DNA of 64,000 nucleotides, from positions 1-64,000 of the forward strand of contig NZ_JACJSA010000015.1 in NCBI RefSeq assembly GCF_014697545.1. Reading direction: 5' to 3'. The translations under genes and the position numbers were made by a program. Origin of the DNA: Oscillatoria sp. FACHB-1407 (GTDB taxonomy: Bacteria; Cyanobacteriota; Cyanobacteriia; Elainellales; Elainellaceae). Under the pieces are notes generated by a model, which ran no database searches, was not told the DNA's origin, and worked only from the letters and a program-made list of their open reading frames with translations. Positions 8,410-16,730 of the stretch are shown here, one piece after another (position 1 is the first letter of the stretch; each line of letters begins with the position of its first letter).

Positions 8410-8601
8410 ATGACGTTACAAGAGCTACAAAGTCAGGCATTGCAGTTGTCTACTGGCGATCGCTGGCAGTTGGTACAGGTTCTTTTAGACTCTCTGAAAC
8501 GAGAAGTAACTCTCAAGCCTAAGCGGGAGAACCTGTCACGTTTGCGAGGGGTTGCTAAGATTTCGGCAGCTACAGGGGAAAGTAACACCCAAGCAGATTA
8601 G
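8410..8601 (+). pseudogene. Truncated antitoxin of a PIN-type toxin-antitoxin pair
   Basis: 63 codons. The first 50 or so residues (MTLQELQSQALQLSTGDRWQ... LSRLRGVAK) look like the common cyanobacterial antitoxin in which a DNA-binding N-terminus is followed by LSRLRGIAK. The normal C-terminus, which in relatives continues for about 20 residues with an acidic then basic end, is replaced by unrelated residues that run into the toxin remnant. The break suggests an internal deletion joining antitoxin to toxin. AAGGA precedes the ATG, so the fragment may still be translated. Inference from family memory; no search run. Confidence 0.55.
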
Positions 8602-8726
8602 AAGATGCAATACAGTATGCTTGTGCGGTAGCCTATGGCGTTGATGCGATCGTAACTCGTGATGCCTCTGGATCTATAAATGTGGAAGTTCCTGTAGTCT
8701 TGCCTGAAGATATTGATACTATTTGA
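8601..8726 (+). pseudogene. PIN-domain toxin C-terminal remnant
   Basis: A 41-codon frame starting directly at the antitoxin stop reads EDAIQYACAVAYGVDAIVTRD and continues to a stop at 8724-8726. The pattern E-D-A-x-Q-x-A and D-A-I-V-T-R-D is the last acidic part of VapC-like PIN nucleases. The N-terminal two thirds, including the first catalytic Asp, are missing. It is a non-functional toxin fragment left by a deletion between the two genes. Confidence 0.65.
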
Positions 8727-8986
8727 TAGTATCAATCGTGTTGAGTGAAGCAATTAAAGCAGGGTTTAGCGCGTCATAACAAATCACTGCGCCGGAACGC
8801 TGCAAACCATTGGGTTGAGTTACACAATTGGTTGAGTTGCACAATTGGTTGAGTTACACAGATTAACTGCATCTGGGGGTTTCAAAAGTCCTGGTATACG
8901 GATCAAGGGATATACAACGATTGATTGTTCAACTATTATCAATTGCAAGAAAATGAAATGTAGTGTGTGAATGAGAGGAAGAGAGG
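8727..8986. other. Intergenic with short direct repeats
   Basis: No gene seen. Near 8815-8865 the unit GGTTGAGTTRCACA is repeated three times in tandem. The purine stretch at 8970-8986 is the ribosome-binding site of the next gene. Confidence 0.5.
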
Positions 8987-9667
8987 GTGGCTCGTAAGCA
9001 ATCTAAAGGAACTTGCACGTACTGTGGTAAAGAGCTGGCAAAAGCAGGGATGACTAAACATCTTGTGACCTGCTCAAAGCGACAGGAGGCGATCGCCACG
9101 GCTGAGATGAAAAAGGGCACCAGTGAATCGCTTTATCACTTACGGGTTCAAGATGCTTACAACAGTGCGTTTTGGCTTGACCTGGAGATACGCGGCTCCA
9201 AAAGCTTAAAGGATCTCGATACTTATCTACGGGGAATTTGGTTGGAGTGTTGTGGTCACATGAGCCAATTTTCGTTGGGAGGCGCGTTTGCACGAGAGAT
9301 CGGCATGAGCCGCAAAATTGGTGAGGTGTTTCGACAGGGTGGTGAACTCACCCATGTCTACGATTTTGGAACGTCCTCAGAAACGCTGGTGAAATATGTT
9401 GACGAGCGTGAAGGGAACCCCTTAACCAACAAGGCGATCGCCCTCATGGCGCGAAATAACATGCCAGAGTATCCGTGCATGGAGTGTGGCAAACCTGCCA
9501 CTCATTTGTGTATGGAATGCCTGATCGATGAGCAAACAGAAGGGGTGTTGTGTGATGAGCACACCGAAAATCATCCCCATGATAACTACGGTGAACCCAT
9601 TCCACTGGTCAATTCTCCCCGCATGGGAATGTGCGGATATGACGGTCCTGCTGAGCCACCTTATTAA
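8987..9667 (+). CDS. pRiA4b ORF-3-like protein with two zinc-binding regions
   Basis: 226 residues, GTG start at 8987 after a GAGGAAGAGAGG purine tract. Residues 10-29 form a C2HC knuckle (Cys10, Cys13, His25, Cys29). About residues 48-145 resemble the plasmid pRiA4b ORF-3 family (YHLRVQDAYNSAFWLDLEI... L--LD-YLR-IW), a domain found near mobile DNA and of unclear role. About residues 163-200 form a second Cys/His cluster (CMECGKPATHLCMEC then CDEHTENHPHD). Such proteins are usually accessory genes. It is convergent with the DUF2267 gene and shares an inverted repeat with it. Function unknown; nucleic-acid binding is a guess from the zinc sites. Confidence 0.7.
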   Translation: MARKQSKGTCTYCGKELAKAGMTKHLVTCSKRQEAIATAEMKKGTSESLYHLRVQDAYNSAFWLDLEIRGSKSLKDLDTYLRGIWLECCGHMSQFSLGGAFAREIGMSRKIGEVFRQGGELTHVYDFGTSSETLVKYVDEREGNPLTNKAIALMARNNMPEYPCMECGKPATHLCMECLIDEQTEGVLCDEHTENHPHDNYGEPIPLVNSPRMGMCGYDGPAEPPY

Positions 9668-9707
9668 AAGAGAGAAAAAAGAAGAGAGAAGAGAGAAAAG
9701 AGAAGGA

Positions 9708-9787
9708 TAAAGGCTGAAAGATAAAAGGAGGGATTGTTCACGAATGAGTGCATCACCCCCTTTTATCCTTTATTCTTCAGCCTTTAG
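9708..9787. terminator. Imperfect inverted repeat between convergent genes
   Basis: TAAAGGCTGAAAGATAAAAG-GAGGG (from 9708) pairs imperfectly with CCCCCTTTTATC...CTTCAGCCTTTA (9756-9787). T- and A-rich flanks on both sides suggest a bidirectional terminator for the genes ending at 9667 and 9795. Confidence 0.5.
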
Positions 9788-9794
9788 CCTTTAA

Positions 9795-10352
9795 CTAAGC
9801 TTGCTCCCAAAGCTCTCGCACGCCACCTTCGGGCATCCAGCTTGCAATCTCCTGGATTCGCTCAGGAGAGAGTTCTCGCTTGGTTGCTGCAAAGACGGCT
9901 CCAACGGCTCGTTTGCGATCGGCATCTTTGTGCTCAAATCCTCTCTCAAAGCCACCTTCGTTAGCAACTCGGAAGAAGAAGCGATCGGAGTCGATGTTAA
10001 AGACGCCAGGACCATGCCACGGTGGACGTACCCGGCTCAAAAAGTTCACCAGAGGGTTCGTGTCTCTCCACAGATCGGCGATTTCAAATTGCAATGCCCT
10101 TTCGTTAGTCGGCATCACATCTTCGTGCAACTCACCTTCTACACGATCGGCAGCTTCAGTGGTCATTAAGTCACGCATGACGCGAAACACAACTTCTGTA
10201 AAGTCTCTGGCATCGTAGGGATCGGCAAACCCCCCGTCAACCATGACTTTTTCCAAGAAAGAACGATCCTTGTCAGCGATCGCGACTCGTTCATCTTCAA
10301 TCTCTGTCGGATCGATTTCTGGTAAATTTTTGCTCAATGTATCATCTGGCAT
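9795..10352 (-). CDS. DUF2267 domain protein
   Basis: 185-residue soluble protein. Residues about 30-90 match the DUF2267 pattern ([32 protein letters not shown]), a helical domain of unknown function seen in many stress-related bacterial proteins. The C-terminal part ([35 protein letters not shown]) looks like a second, related helical half with the DUF2267 pattern of L-x-x-E-x-x-x-I-A-x-x-M-P-x-G-x-R-x-L-W. No signal or membrane segment. Start ATG at 10352 follows AAGGAACC. No operon partner; function cannot be assigned. Confidence 0.75.
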   Translation of the reverse strand: MPDDTLSKNLPEIDPTEIEDERVAIADKDRSFLEKVMVDGGFADPYDARDFTEVVFRVMRDLMTTEAADRVEGELHEDVMPTNERALQFEIADLWRDTNPLVNFLSRVRPPWHGPGVFNIDSDRFFFRVANEGGFERGFEHKDADRKRAVGAVFAATKRELSPERIQEIASWMPEGGVRELWEQA

Positions 10353-10587
10353 TTGTGGTTCCTTTATTTATTGTTTGGCAATAATATTCACTTTGAATCC
10401 AGATTACGCAGACACGAGTTTTTTGAAATCTTTCATAGGTTTTAAGAGATATCTATACAAAAGATAGAAATTTGGCTGTAGAAACATGACCTTAAAGAAT
10501 CACACCTTGCTGATGAAGCCTGATGAAGTCGAAAAGGTGCATCATTACGGTTCCGTCAGTTCTTCCCATCGCGTGCTATTCTTTAGG

Positions 10588-10760
10588 GTGGTATCGGTTC
10601 TGATGGGGAGCAGCCATCAGACGCAAGGGGGAAAGTTCGGTGCAAATCCGACGCTGTCCCGCAACTGTAAGCCGATTTTGGATTGCCGATTTTAGATTTT
10701 TGGACATCACTCCTTCAAAATCCGAAATCCAAATCGTGTAAGTCAGGATGCCCGCCGATC
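10588..10760 (+). ncRNA. Second cobalamin riboswitch, orphan
   Basis: Contains the same conserved blocks as the copy at 8110-8297: GATGGGGAGCAGCCATCAGA, GGTGCAAATCCGACGCTGTC, CCGCAACTGTAAGCC, and GTAAGTCAGGATGCCCGCC. The two copies are nearly identical, inverted, and share the heptamer-filled variable arm. Similarity continues past the core as TCTGCGAGGT, up to the place where cbiM would start. No cobalt or B12 gene follows; the next full gene is a desaturase 400 bases away. Confidence 0.9.
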
Positions 10761-10798
10761 GCTATCCATCGTTACTCAATATCTGCGAGGTACAGATT

Positions 10799-10900
10799 GT
10801 GTCTAAAGCTGAGTCTAAAGTTTTCTGTCAATACAGCGGCCAATACAGCGGCGAACAGGTTGTGGCAAATTTACCTGATGGCTGCCGGTGGTGTCATTAG
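10799..10900 (+). CDS. Possible 33-residue peptide behind the orphan riboswitch
   Basis: A GTG at 10799 sits at nearly the same distance from the riboswitch as the cbiM start in the other copy and has GCGAGGT upstream. The frame encodes a 33-residue peptide with internal QYSG-QYSG duplication and a C-terminal CRWCH. Another frame over the same bases encodes a short hydrophobic end (LWQIYLMAAGGVISLIA). Either could be a remnant of a deleted gene. Not recognised. Confidence 0.25.
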   Translation: MSKAESKVFCQYSGQYSGEQVVANLPDGCRWCH

Positions 10901-11166
10901 TCTCATTGCGTAGTTGACTTCATCACGGAACTAACCCCATCGTTTTCGCCAAAGTAAGTCGTTCTATGAGGCAAGACGTATGATGGGGTTGGTACTGCGC
11001 CTGATCTCGCAACCGACCAAAGTCGATTCTATTGGCGAATATTTGTTGGTGAACATCTGTTGGTAAACGTATGGGTGACAAGGTTCAGCCTGACGTTTGG
11101 CTCTGCAACTGTCTTAGTGAAGTCTAAAGCGATCGCTTCGAGATTCCTTATAAGAGATTTTATTGA
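10901..11166. other. Intergenic leader before the desaturase
   Basis: No gene seen. AACCCCATC (10933-10941) and GATGGGGTT (10982-10990) form a nine-base inverted repeat with a long loop. No run of T follows, so it is not an evident terminator. TATAAG near 11149 may be a -10 element. Confidence 0.4.
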
Positions 11167-12333
11167 ATGGAAACTACGGTTAAAAAGTCGGATTTTGTTC
11201 TAGCTCCCTACATGAAGAGCAATGATTGGCGAGCGATTTATCAAATTCTGAATACAATAATTCCCTATATTTTCTGCTGGTTCTTGGCAGTTAAAGCCGC
11301 CACAATCTCCCTTTGGTTGTTGCCACCCATCCTGGTTTTGATCACACTTTTTTCAGTCCGTTGTTTTTCGTTAATGCATGATTGCGGGCACTATTCCCTG
11401 TTTCGCTCAAGACGAGTCAATCGGGTTGTTGGCTTTATATTGGGTGTGATTAACGCTATTCCCCAATATCCCTGGTCGCGAGGACATGCTTATCACCACA
11501 AAACAAATGGCGATTGGCAGCGATATCGAGGACCTTCCGCGCTGCTCTCAACCGAGCAGTTTGCCAACCTTACCCCTGCTGCTCAACAACGATATGAGTG
11601 GCTCAGGCATCCATTGATGATTTTTCCTGGAGGGTTTTTCTACCTCGCTATTAAACCAAGGCTGGCTTTAATTAAAGGAATTTATGGGTTTATCGGTCAT
11701 TCCCTGACGTGTCTCAGACGCAATCCGACAATGGGTTTTGCAACTATTATTTCTTCCTACCAATCTAGAAATTGGTATACAGCAGGTGAGTTTTGGGATC
11801 TCTTATTCAACAATATTTGTGTCATTAGCAGTTGGATTTTGCTGGCTCACTGGTTAGGATTTGGGTTCTTCTTCAGTGTTTACTCAATCACACTCATGTG
11901 TTCTGCGGCAATCTTTATCTGTGTCTTTTTTGTACAACACAACTTTGATACGTCTTACGCTCATAAAACAGAAGGATGGAATTATTTGTTGGGGGCGATC
12001 GAAGGTAGTAGTTATCTAGAGTTGCCCACCGTTTTAAGGTGGTTTTCCGCAGACATTGGATATCACAATGTGCATCATCTTTCTGAAAGAATTCCCAACT
12101 ACAACCTCAAAGCCTGTCACAACGCTAACCTTCATCTGTTGACTCAGGTCAAAACCTTGCGAATGGCAGACATGTCCGATTGTTTCAAATATATTCTTTG
12201 GGATGCTGATTCGAGTTGCCTGACATCGATCGCCTCATTTCGTCAAGCGGCTCAGTCTATCGGCATTGAAGAACTCGATCCTTGCCATCAAACAAGCAAG
12301 GAAAATGCAATAGTCAACCAAGGTGAGGCTTAA
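11167..12333 (+). CDS. Membrane fatty acid desaturase
   Basis: 388-residue di-iron membrane desaturase/hydroxylase family protein. The three histidine boxes are HDCGH (residues 71-75), HAYHH (107-111) and HNVHH (300-304), which bind the two irons. Hydrophobic segments flank them. Relatives insert double bonds in lipid acyl chains or modify carotenoids; the H-N-V-H-H box fits fatty acid desaturases, but the regio-specificity cannot be read. The next gene starts six bases after its stop, so the two are likely co-transcribed. The orphan cobalamin riboswitch lies 400 bases upstream, but no continuous leader can be argued. Confidence 0.85.
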   Translation: METTVKKSDFVLAPYMKSNDWRAIYQILNTIIPYIFCWFLAVKAATISLWLLPPILVLITLFSVRCFSLMHDCGHYSLFRSRRVNRVVGFILGVINAIPQYPWSRGHAYHHKTNGDWQRYRGPSALLSTEQFANLTPAAQQRYEWLRHPLMIFPGGFFYLAIKPRLALIKGIYGFIGHSLTCLRRNPTMGFATIISSYQSRNWYTAGEFWDLLFNNICVISSWILLAHWLGFGFFFSVYSITLMCSAAIFICVFFVQHNFDTSYAHKTEGWNYLLGAIEGSSYLELPTVLRWFSADIGYHNVHHLSERIPNYNLKACHNANLHLLTQVKTLRMADMSDCFKYILWDADSSCLTSIASFRQAAQSIGIEELDPCHQTSKENAIVNQGEA

Positions 12334-12338
12334 TTGGC

Positions 12339-13328
12339 ATGACTTTATTTCTAGCTGTTCTCGGAATTTTTCTGGCGTTATTGGCGGCAGGCATTGCCCT
12401 TTACTTGCTGACGGCTCGTCGTTATCAGTCTTCTGACTCGGTTGCCATCTCCTACGATGAGTGGACTGAGGACGGCATTTTGGAATTCTATTGGGGCGAG
12501 CATATTCACCTGGGTCACTACGGTTTGCCTCCCCGACGCAAAAACTTTTTGGTCGCTAAATCAGACTTTGTACATGAAATGGTGCACTGGGGCGGTTTAG
12601 ACAAGTTACCAGCAGGTACTACGGTCTTAGACGTGGGCTGTGGCATCGGCGGCAGCAGTCGCATTCTGGCGCGAGACTACGGGTTCGCGGTCACTGGAAT
12701 TACCATCAGTCCCCAACAGGTGAAACGGGCGCAAGAACTCACCCCCAAAGATCTGAACGCGCAGTTTCAGGTGGATGATGCGATGGCGATGTCCTTTCCA
12801 GATGCCAGTTTTGATGTGGTCTGGTCGATCGAGGCAGGTCCTCACATGCCCGATAAAGCGGTGTTTGCCAGAGAGTTGATGCGCGTGTTGAAGCCTGGTG
12901 GTGTGCTAGTAGTCGCCGATTGGAACCAGCGAGATGCGCGTAAAAAACCACTTAATTTTTGGGAAAAACCTGTAATGCGGCAATTGCTCGATCAGTGGTC
13001 ACATCCTGAATTTGCCAGCATCGAGGGCTTTGCGGAACTGTTGGAAGCAACCGGATTTGTTGCCGGAAACGTGACAACCGCAGATTGGACCGTTCAAACG
13101 TTGCCCTCCTGGTTGGATTCTATCTGGCAGGGAATCGCTCGACCCACTGGATTGATTCGTTTCGGGGTGTCAGGTTTCATCAAATCATTGCGAGAAGTTC
13201 CCACGTTGCTGTTGATGCGTCTGGCATTTGGCACTGGGTTGTGTCGCTTTGGCATGTTTCGGGCTGTGCGAAAGCCGACGGAATCAACAAACGGGTTGCG
13301 GGAGGAAGCCAATGCGATCGCGAAGTGA
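12339..13328 (+). CDS. MPBQ/MSBQ methyltransferase (Sll0418-like)
   Basis: 329-residue SAM-dependent methyltransferase. It begins with a membrane helix (residues 2-24) followed by LTARRYQSSDSVA, then SYDEWTEDGILEFYWGEHIHLGHYG, SAM motif I VLDVGCGIGGSSR, and the long conserved stretch PLNFWEKPVMRQLLDQWSHP. This pattern closely matches the Synechocystis Sll0418 family, which methylates 2-methyl-6-phytyl-benzoquinol in tocopherol and plastoquinone synthesis. The gene directly follows the desaturase and overlaps the next gene by 17 bases. Assigned from remembered family sequence, so the exact substrate is inference. Confidence 0.88.
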   Translation: MTLFLAVLGIFLALLAAGIALYLLTARRYQSSDSVAISYDEWTEDGILEFYWGEHIHLGHYGLPPRRKNFLVAKSDFVHEMVHWGGLDKLPAGTTVLDVGCGIGGSSRILARDYGFAVTGITISPQQVKRAQELTPKDLNAQFQVDDAMAMSFPDASFDVVWSIEAGPHMPDKAVFARELMRVLKPGGVLVVADWNQRDARKKPLNFWEKPVMRQLLDQWSHPEFASIEGFAELLEATGFVAGNVTTADWTVQTLPSWLDSIWQGIARPTGLIRFGVSGFIKSLREVPTLLLMRLAFGTGLCRFGMFRAVRKPTESTNGLREEANAIAK

Positions 13329-13764
13329 GTGGCAAGGTTACTCTGGCTACTGGCAAAACTGCTTCATCCATCATCATCTGTTGACCATTGGGTATGCAGC
13401 CTGGGATGGCTATACCACTCAGGGACGGGGCATGGTGGTCTGTCAAGTGCTGGATAAAATCACATCCGGCGTGGATTGGAGGGTTGATCCAGTGTCTTTT
13501 GAGCAAAACTTTATTTCTCAAGCTCAAGTTGCCCAATATATGACCGTTCTGGAACTGGAGCAAGACGCAGTGACGGCACTGCTAAACGCGATCGCGACCT
13601 ATGACCCCACTCAAGCGATCGTATTGCTCGTTACGGGTAACGGCAGTGTGCATCTCAACCTATTACAAAATCTGGCAATTTCTCCTACTGACTGTTATAG
13701 GCAGGTGCAACACCGTTGGGCAGAATTTCAACCCGATTTAACTATTCCAAGGAGACAAGCCTAA
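13312..13764 (+). CDS. Conserved hypothetical protein
   Basis: 150-residue soluble protein of unknown function. The start at 13312 is chosen for its GGAGG (13301-13305) six bases upstream and because the frame further upstream is a shadow of the methyltransferase. It overlaps the methyltransferase end by 17 bases, so coupled translation is likely. The sequence has an aromatic N-terminus (WQGYSGYWQNCFIHHHLLTIGYAAWDGY), then an alpha/beta-like segment (YDPTQAIVLLVTGNGSVHLNLLQNLAISPTDCY). No family recognised. Confidence 0.7.
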   Translation: MRSRSEWQGYSGYWQNCFIHHHLLTIGYAAWDGYTTQGRGMVVCQVLDKITSGVDWRVDPVSFEQNFISQAQVAQYMTVLELEQDAVTALLNAIATYDPTQAIVLLVTGNGSVHLNLLQNLAISPTDCYRQVQHRWAEFQPDLTIPRRQA

Positions 13765-13837
13765 GCAACCTGGCACCCAACGCTTCTAAACTCTACAATT
13801 CCATCGTCTTCATCCCTGTTGAAATCGTGTAACTGTT

Positions 13838-14245
13838 ATGACCCAACATACGTTATTTGTGTGTGTGCTTTGTCGTCCTTCAGAAGTTAATCAAAACCCT
13901 CATGAAGCGATCGCAGGACAATCGTTATTCAACCACTTGAGTGAAGGATTAGAATCCTGCGAGTGGCGGGAATCGATTCATTTGCAACCTGTACGCTGCA
14001 TGGGAGCCTGTAGCCGTTCCTGTGTAGTGACGTTTGCGGCTCCAGGTAAGCTTACGTTTGTTTTGAGTGAACTATCTCCAACAAAATCTGTTCCAGAATT
14101 GTTGAAATTTAGTGAACAATATATTGCTTGTGCGGATGGCAAAGTACCCTATAAAGAGCGTCCAGAAGCAGTTAAAAAAGGAATCCATGCTGTATTGCCA
14201 GCCTTACCAAGCAGTACTCCAGCATTAAACGTTGAACAGCTATAA
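13838..14245 (+). CDS. DUF1636 metal-binding protein
   Basis: 135 residues. Cys9 and Cys12 (FVCVLC), Cys54 and Cys58 (VRCMGACSRSC) give the four-Cys arrangement of the thioredoxin-like ferredoxin/DUF1636 family. Members are often next to cobalamin or cobW-type genes, and here cobW starts 30 bases downstream. A role in metal or redox handling linked to B12 synthesis is inference from that neighbourhood. No membrane segment. Confidence 0.8.
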   Translation: MTQHTLFVCVLCRPSEVNQNPHEAIAGQSLFNHLSEGLESCEWRESIHLQPVRCMGACSRSCVVTFAAPGKLTFVLSELSPTKSVPELLKFSEQYIACADGKVPYKERPEAVKKGIHAVLPALPSSTPALNVEQL

Positions 14246-14274
14246 GAGCGATCGCCCTTTATCAGGTAAAAATT

Positions 14275-15324
14275 ATGCATAAAATTCCAGTAACCGTCGT
14301 CACAGGCTTTTTGGGAGCCGGGAAAACAACCCTGGTTCGCAATCTATTACAGAACAACCAAGGTCGCCGCATCGCTGTGTTAGTCAATGAGTTTGGCGAA
14401 GTGGGAATTGATGGTGAATTGCTACGTTCCTGCCAGGTGTGTGATGACGAAACGCCCGATAGCAATATTGTTGAACTGACTAACGGTTGTTTGTGTTGCA
14501 CCGTACAGGAAGAATTTTTGCCTACGATGCAGGAGCTACTAAAACGACGCGATCGCCTTGACTGCATTGTAATTGAAACCTCTGGATTAGCCCTGCCCAA
14601 ACCGTTGGTACAAGCCTTTCGTTGGCCTGAAATCCGCACTGGAGCAACGGTGGATGGCGTTGTGACTGTCGTGGACTGTGAGGCACTTGCCAGTGGTCAG
14701 TTTGTCGGTGATTTAGATGCCCTTGAAGCGCAGCGACAAGCCGATGATAGTTTGGAGCATGAAACCCCAATCGAGGAACTGTTTGAAGACCAATTGGCGT
14801 GTGCTGACATGGTGTTGCTGACGAAGGTCGATCGCGTTGATCTGAAGACGCAAAATCGAGTTCAGCAGTGGCTACAGCAAGAGTTACCCACTGGAGTGAA
14901 GATTGTTCCCTGTAAGCAAGGAGATATTAACCCAGATCTGTTACTCGGTTTTAACGCAGCCGTTGAAGACAATCTCGACTCTCGTCCCAGTCATCATGAC
15001 ACGGAGGAGGAACACGATCACGACGACGACATTACTTCCATTCATGTCACGTTAGACCAAATGTTTGAACCCACGGAATTAATTAACCGATTGCAATCTC
15101 TGGTTCAACAACACGAGATTTATCGAATTAAGGGGTTTGCGGCTGTTCCTAATAAAGCCATGCGGTTAGTGGTACAGGGTGTCGGCAATCGCTTTGACAC
15201 CTTTTACGATCGCCCCTGGCAACCCTCAGAGCCTCGCCAAACTCGCTTAATTTTCATTGGGCATTTTGGTGATGAAACACCGACTCTCGATGCACAAGGT
15301 ATTAAAGCTGCGCTAACCCACTAA
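14275..15324 (+). CDS. cobW: CobW-type GTPase metallochaperone
   Basis: 349-residue COG0523 G3E GTPase. P-loop GFLGAGKTT is at residues 11-19, the metal-binding CLCC at 72-75, and TKVD near residue 185. A His/Asp/Glu-rich linker (about 241-255) precedes the CobW C-terminal domain (about 258-345). Family members deliver cobalt or zinc. The company of DUF1636, cbiA and other corrin genes favours cobalt delivery for B12. It overlaps the minus-strand cbiA gene tail to tail by 23 bases. Confidence 0.88.
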   Translation: MHKIPVTVVTGFLGAGKTTLVRNLLQNNQGRRIAVLVNEFGEVGIDGELLRSCQVCDDETPDSNIVELTNGCLCCTVQEEFLPTMQELLKRRDRLDCIVIETSGLALPKPLVQAFRWPEIRTGATVDGVVTVVDCEALASGQFVGDLDALEAQRQADDSLEHETPIEELFEDQLACADMVLLTKVDRVDLKTQNRVQQWLQQELPTGVKIVPCKQGDINPDLLLGFNAAVEDNLDSRPSHHDTEEEHDHDDDITSIHVTLDQMFEPTELINRLQSLVQQHEIYRIKGFAAVPNKAMRLVVQGVGNRFDTFYDRPWQPSEPRQTRLIFIGHFGDETPTLDAQGIKAALTH

Positions 15325-16708
15325 CTAGATAGTGCTGGCACTGTTGAAGAAACCGTTGAATTAATTTGGGTTTATTGCCAAAGTGCAGATGCAAATAGGA
15401 AGCGTGAACCTGCGATCGCTGCCATCCCTCGGTTTGATGCATTGTGCCTTCATAGTTTTGCATGGCAAACAACGGTTGTTCCGGTTCGGTAGTCAAGCTA
15501 GAGCGATGAAATTCGTGCCCCCAGACGATTTCCCCTGCTTCAAATAGAGGGGTGGATTGTTGCGCGATCGCCTGTCGATACCCCAGCGTCAGGCGTTTTC
15601 CCATCTGCGCTTCTGTCGGCACAACTCCCACCATCGGATACGTCTTCCCTGCAAAATCCGCAATGCGATCGCACAGGTACATCAATCCCCCGCATTCAGC
15701 ATAGGTGGGCATTCCTGCGGCGATCGCGGCTTTCACTGATCGACGTGCGGCTTGGTTGTCACTTAACTCGGCTGCAAATACTTCTGGAAATCCACCCCCA
15801 AAGTAAAGCCCGTGAATGTTTTCTGGGAGGGATGGATCGCGCATTGGACTCCATTCCACTAGCTCAAACCCGGCGGTTTGCAGCAAATCCAGATTGTCGG
15901 CGTAGTAGAAGTTAAAGGCGCGATCGCGAGCAATGGCAAGACGAATGGGGGAAGAGGGTATGGGGAGTGGGGAGTGGAGAGGGATGCGATTAATCGCGTC
16001 TGTACTGTGATTAATCGCGTCCGTACGTGAAGTAGAAAGGAGAGGGAGGAGGATATCCCAGTTGAAGCAGGTTTCGCTCAGATGAGCGAGGCGATCGATT
16101 ACGCTTCTGAGTTCGGGGAGTTCGTCGGTGGGAATCAACCCTAAATGGCGATCGGGGATGGTAATCTCATCCTGTCGTCGCAATACGCCGAGAATCGGCA
16201 AATTGAGGGGTCTGAGGGCATCCTGAAGCAGTTCCAGATGGCGATCGCTGCCGACTCGATTTAAGACCACTCCAGCAAAGGTCAAGCGGGGATCAAATGT
16301 AGTGTACCCGTGGGCGATCGCCGCAATGGAGCGAGAGGTGCTACTGCAATTGATGACTAAAACAATGGGCAATCCCAGAAGCCGCGCAATGTGGGCTGTA
16401 CTGGCCCAATCATCTTTGCCTGTAACACCATCAAATAATCCCATTACGCCTTCCACGAGGGCAAAATCTGCGGTTTGGCAATGCCGTTGAAAACAGTCGG
16501 TAACGTATGCTTCTGAGGTGAGAATGGGGTCGAGATTGCGACAGGCACGTCCGGTAACAAATTGATGGAACATCGGATCGATGTAGTCGGGGCCAACCTT
16601 AAAGGATTGTACCCGTGTAGTGTCCCGCCGACTGAGTGCTGCCAATAACGCCAACGTGATGGTGGTTTTACCGACGCCACTACGTTCACCTGCAATTACA
16701 ACTGCCAT
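15302..16708 (-). CDS. cobB: Cobyrinate a,c-diamide synthase
   Basis: 468 residues, cbiA/cobB family. N-terminal ATP-binding P-loop AGERSGVGKTT is at residues 6-16, and the class I glutamine amidotransferase-like domain is C-terminal with the nucleophile in YAECGGLMYL. It amidates the a and c side chains of (cob)yrinic acid using glutamine. Around residues 228-252 lies a linker TDAINHSTDAINRIPLHSPL, followed by more Pro/Ser, that is encoded by two GATTAATCGCGTC units plus ACTCCCC heptamers, a repeat insertion absent from the conserved domains. It is the first of the minus-strand cobalamin genes when read from the right, after Uma2. Confidence 0.9.
   Translation of the reverse strand: MAVVIAGERSGVGKTTITLALLAALSRRDTTRVQSFKVGPDYIDPMFHQFVTGRACRNLDPILTSEAYVTDCFQRHCQTADFALVEGVMGLFDGVTGKDDWASTAHIARLLGLPIVLVINCSSTSRSIAAIAHGYTTFDPRLTFAGVVLNRVGSDRHLELLQDALRPLNLPILGVLRRQDEITIPDRHLGLIPTDELPELRSVIDRLAHLSETCFNWDILLPLLSTSRTDAINHSTDAINRIPLHSPLPIPSSPIRLAIARDRAFNFYYADNLDLLQTAGFELVEWSPMRDPSLPENIHGLYFGGGFPEVFAAELSDNQAARRSVKAAIAAGMPTYAECGGLMYLCDRIADFAGKTYPMVGVVPTEAQMGKRLTLGYRQAIAQQSTPLFEAGEIVWGHEFHRSSLTTEPEQPLFAMQNYEGTMHQTEGWQRSQVHASYLHLHFGNKPKLIQRFLQQCQHYLVSGLAQL
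15958..16045. repeat. Composite repeat inserted in frame in cobB
   Basis: Read on the minus strand: two units of (GTACG)GACGCGATTAATC, then CACTCCCC heptamers. The same composite occurs in cobI (18282-18345) and cobL (20215-20280). It encodes a Pro/Ser-rich spacer between the two enzyme domains. Confidence 0.75.
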
Positions 16709-16730
16709 AACTGAATTTAATTCACAATGT

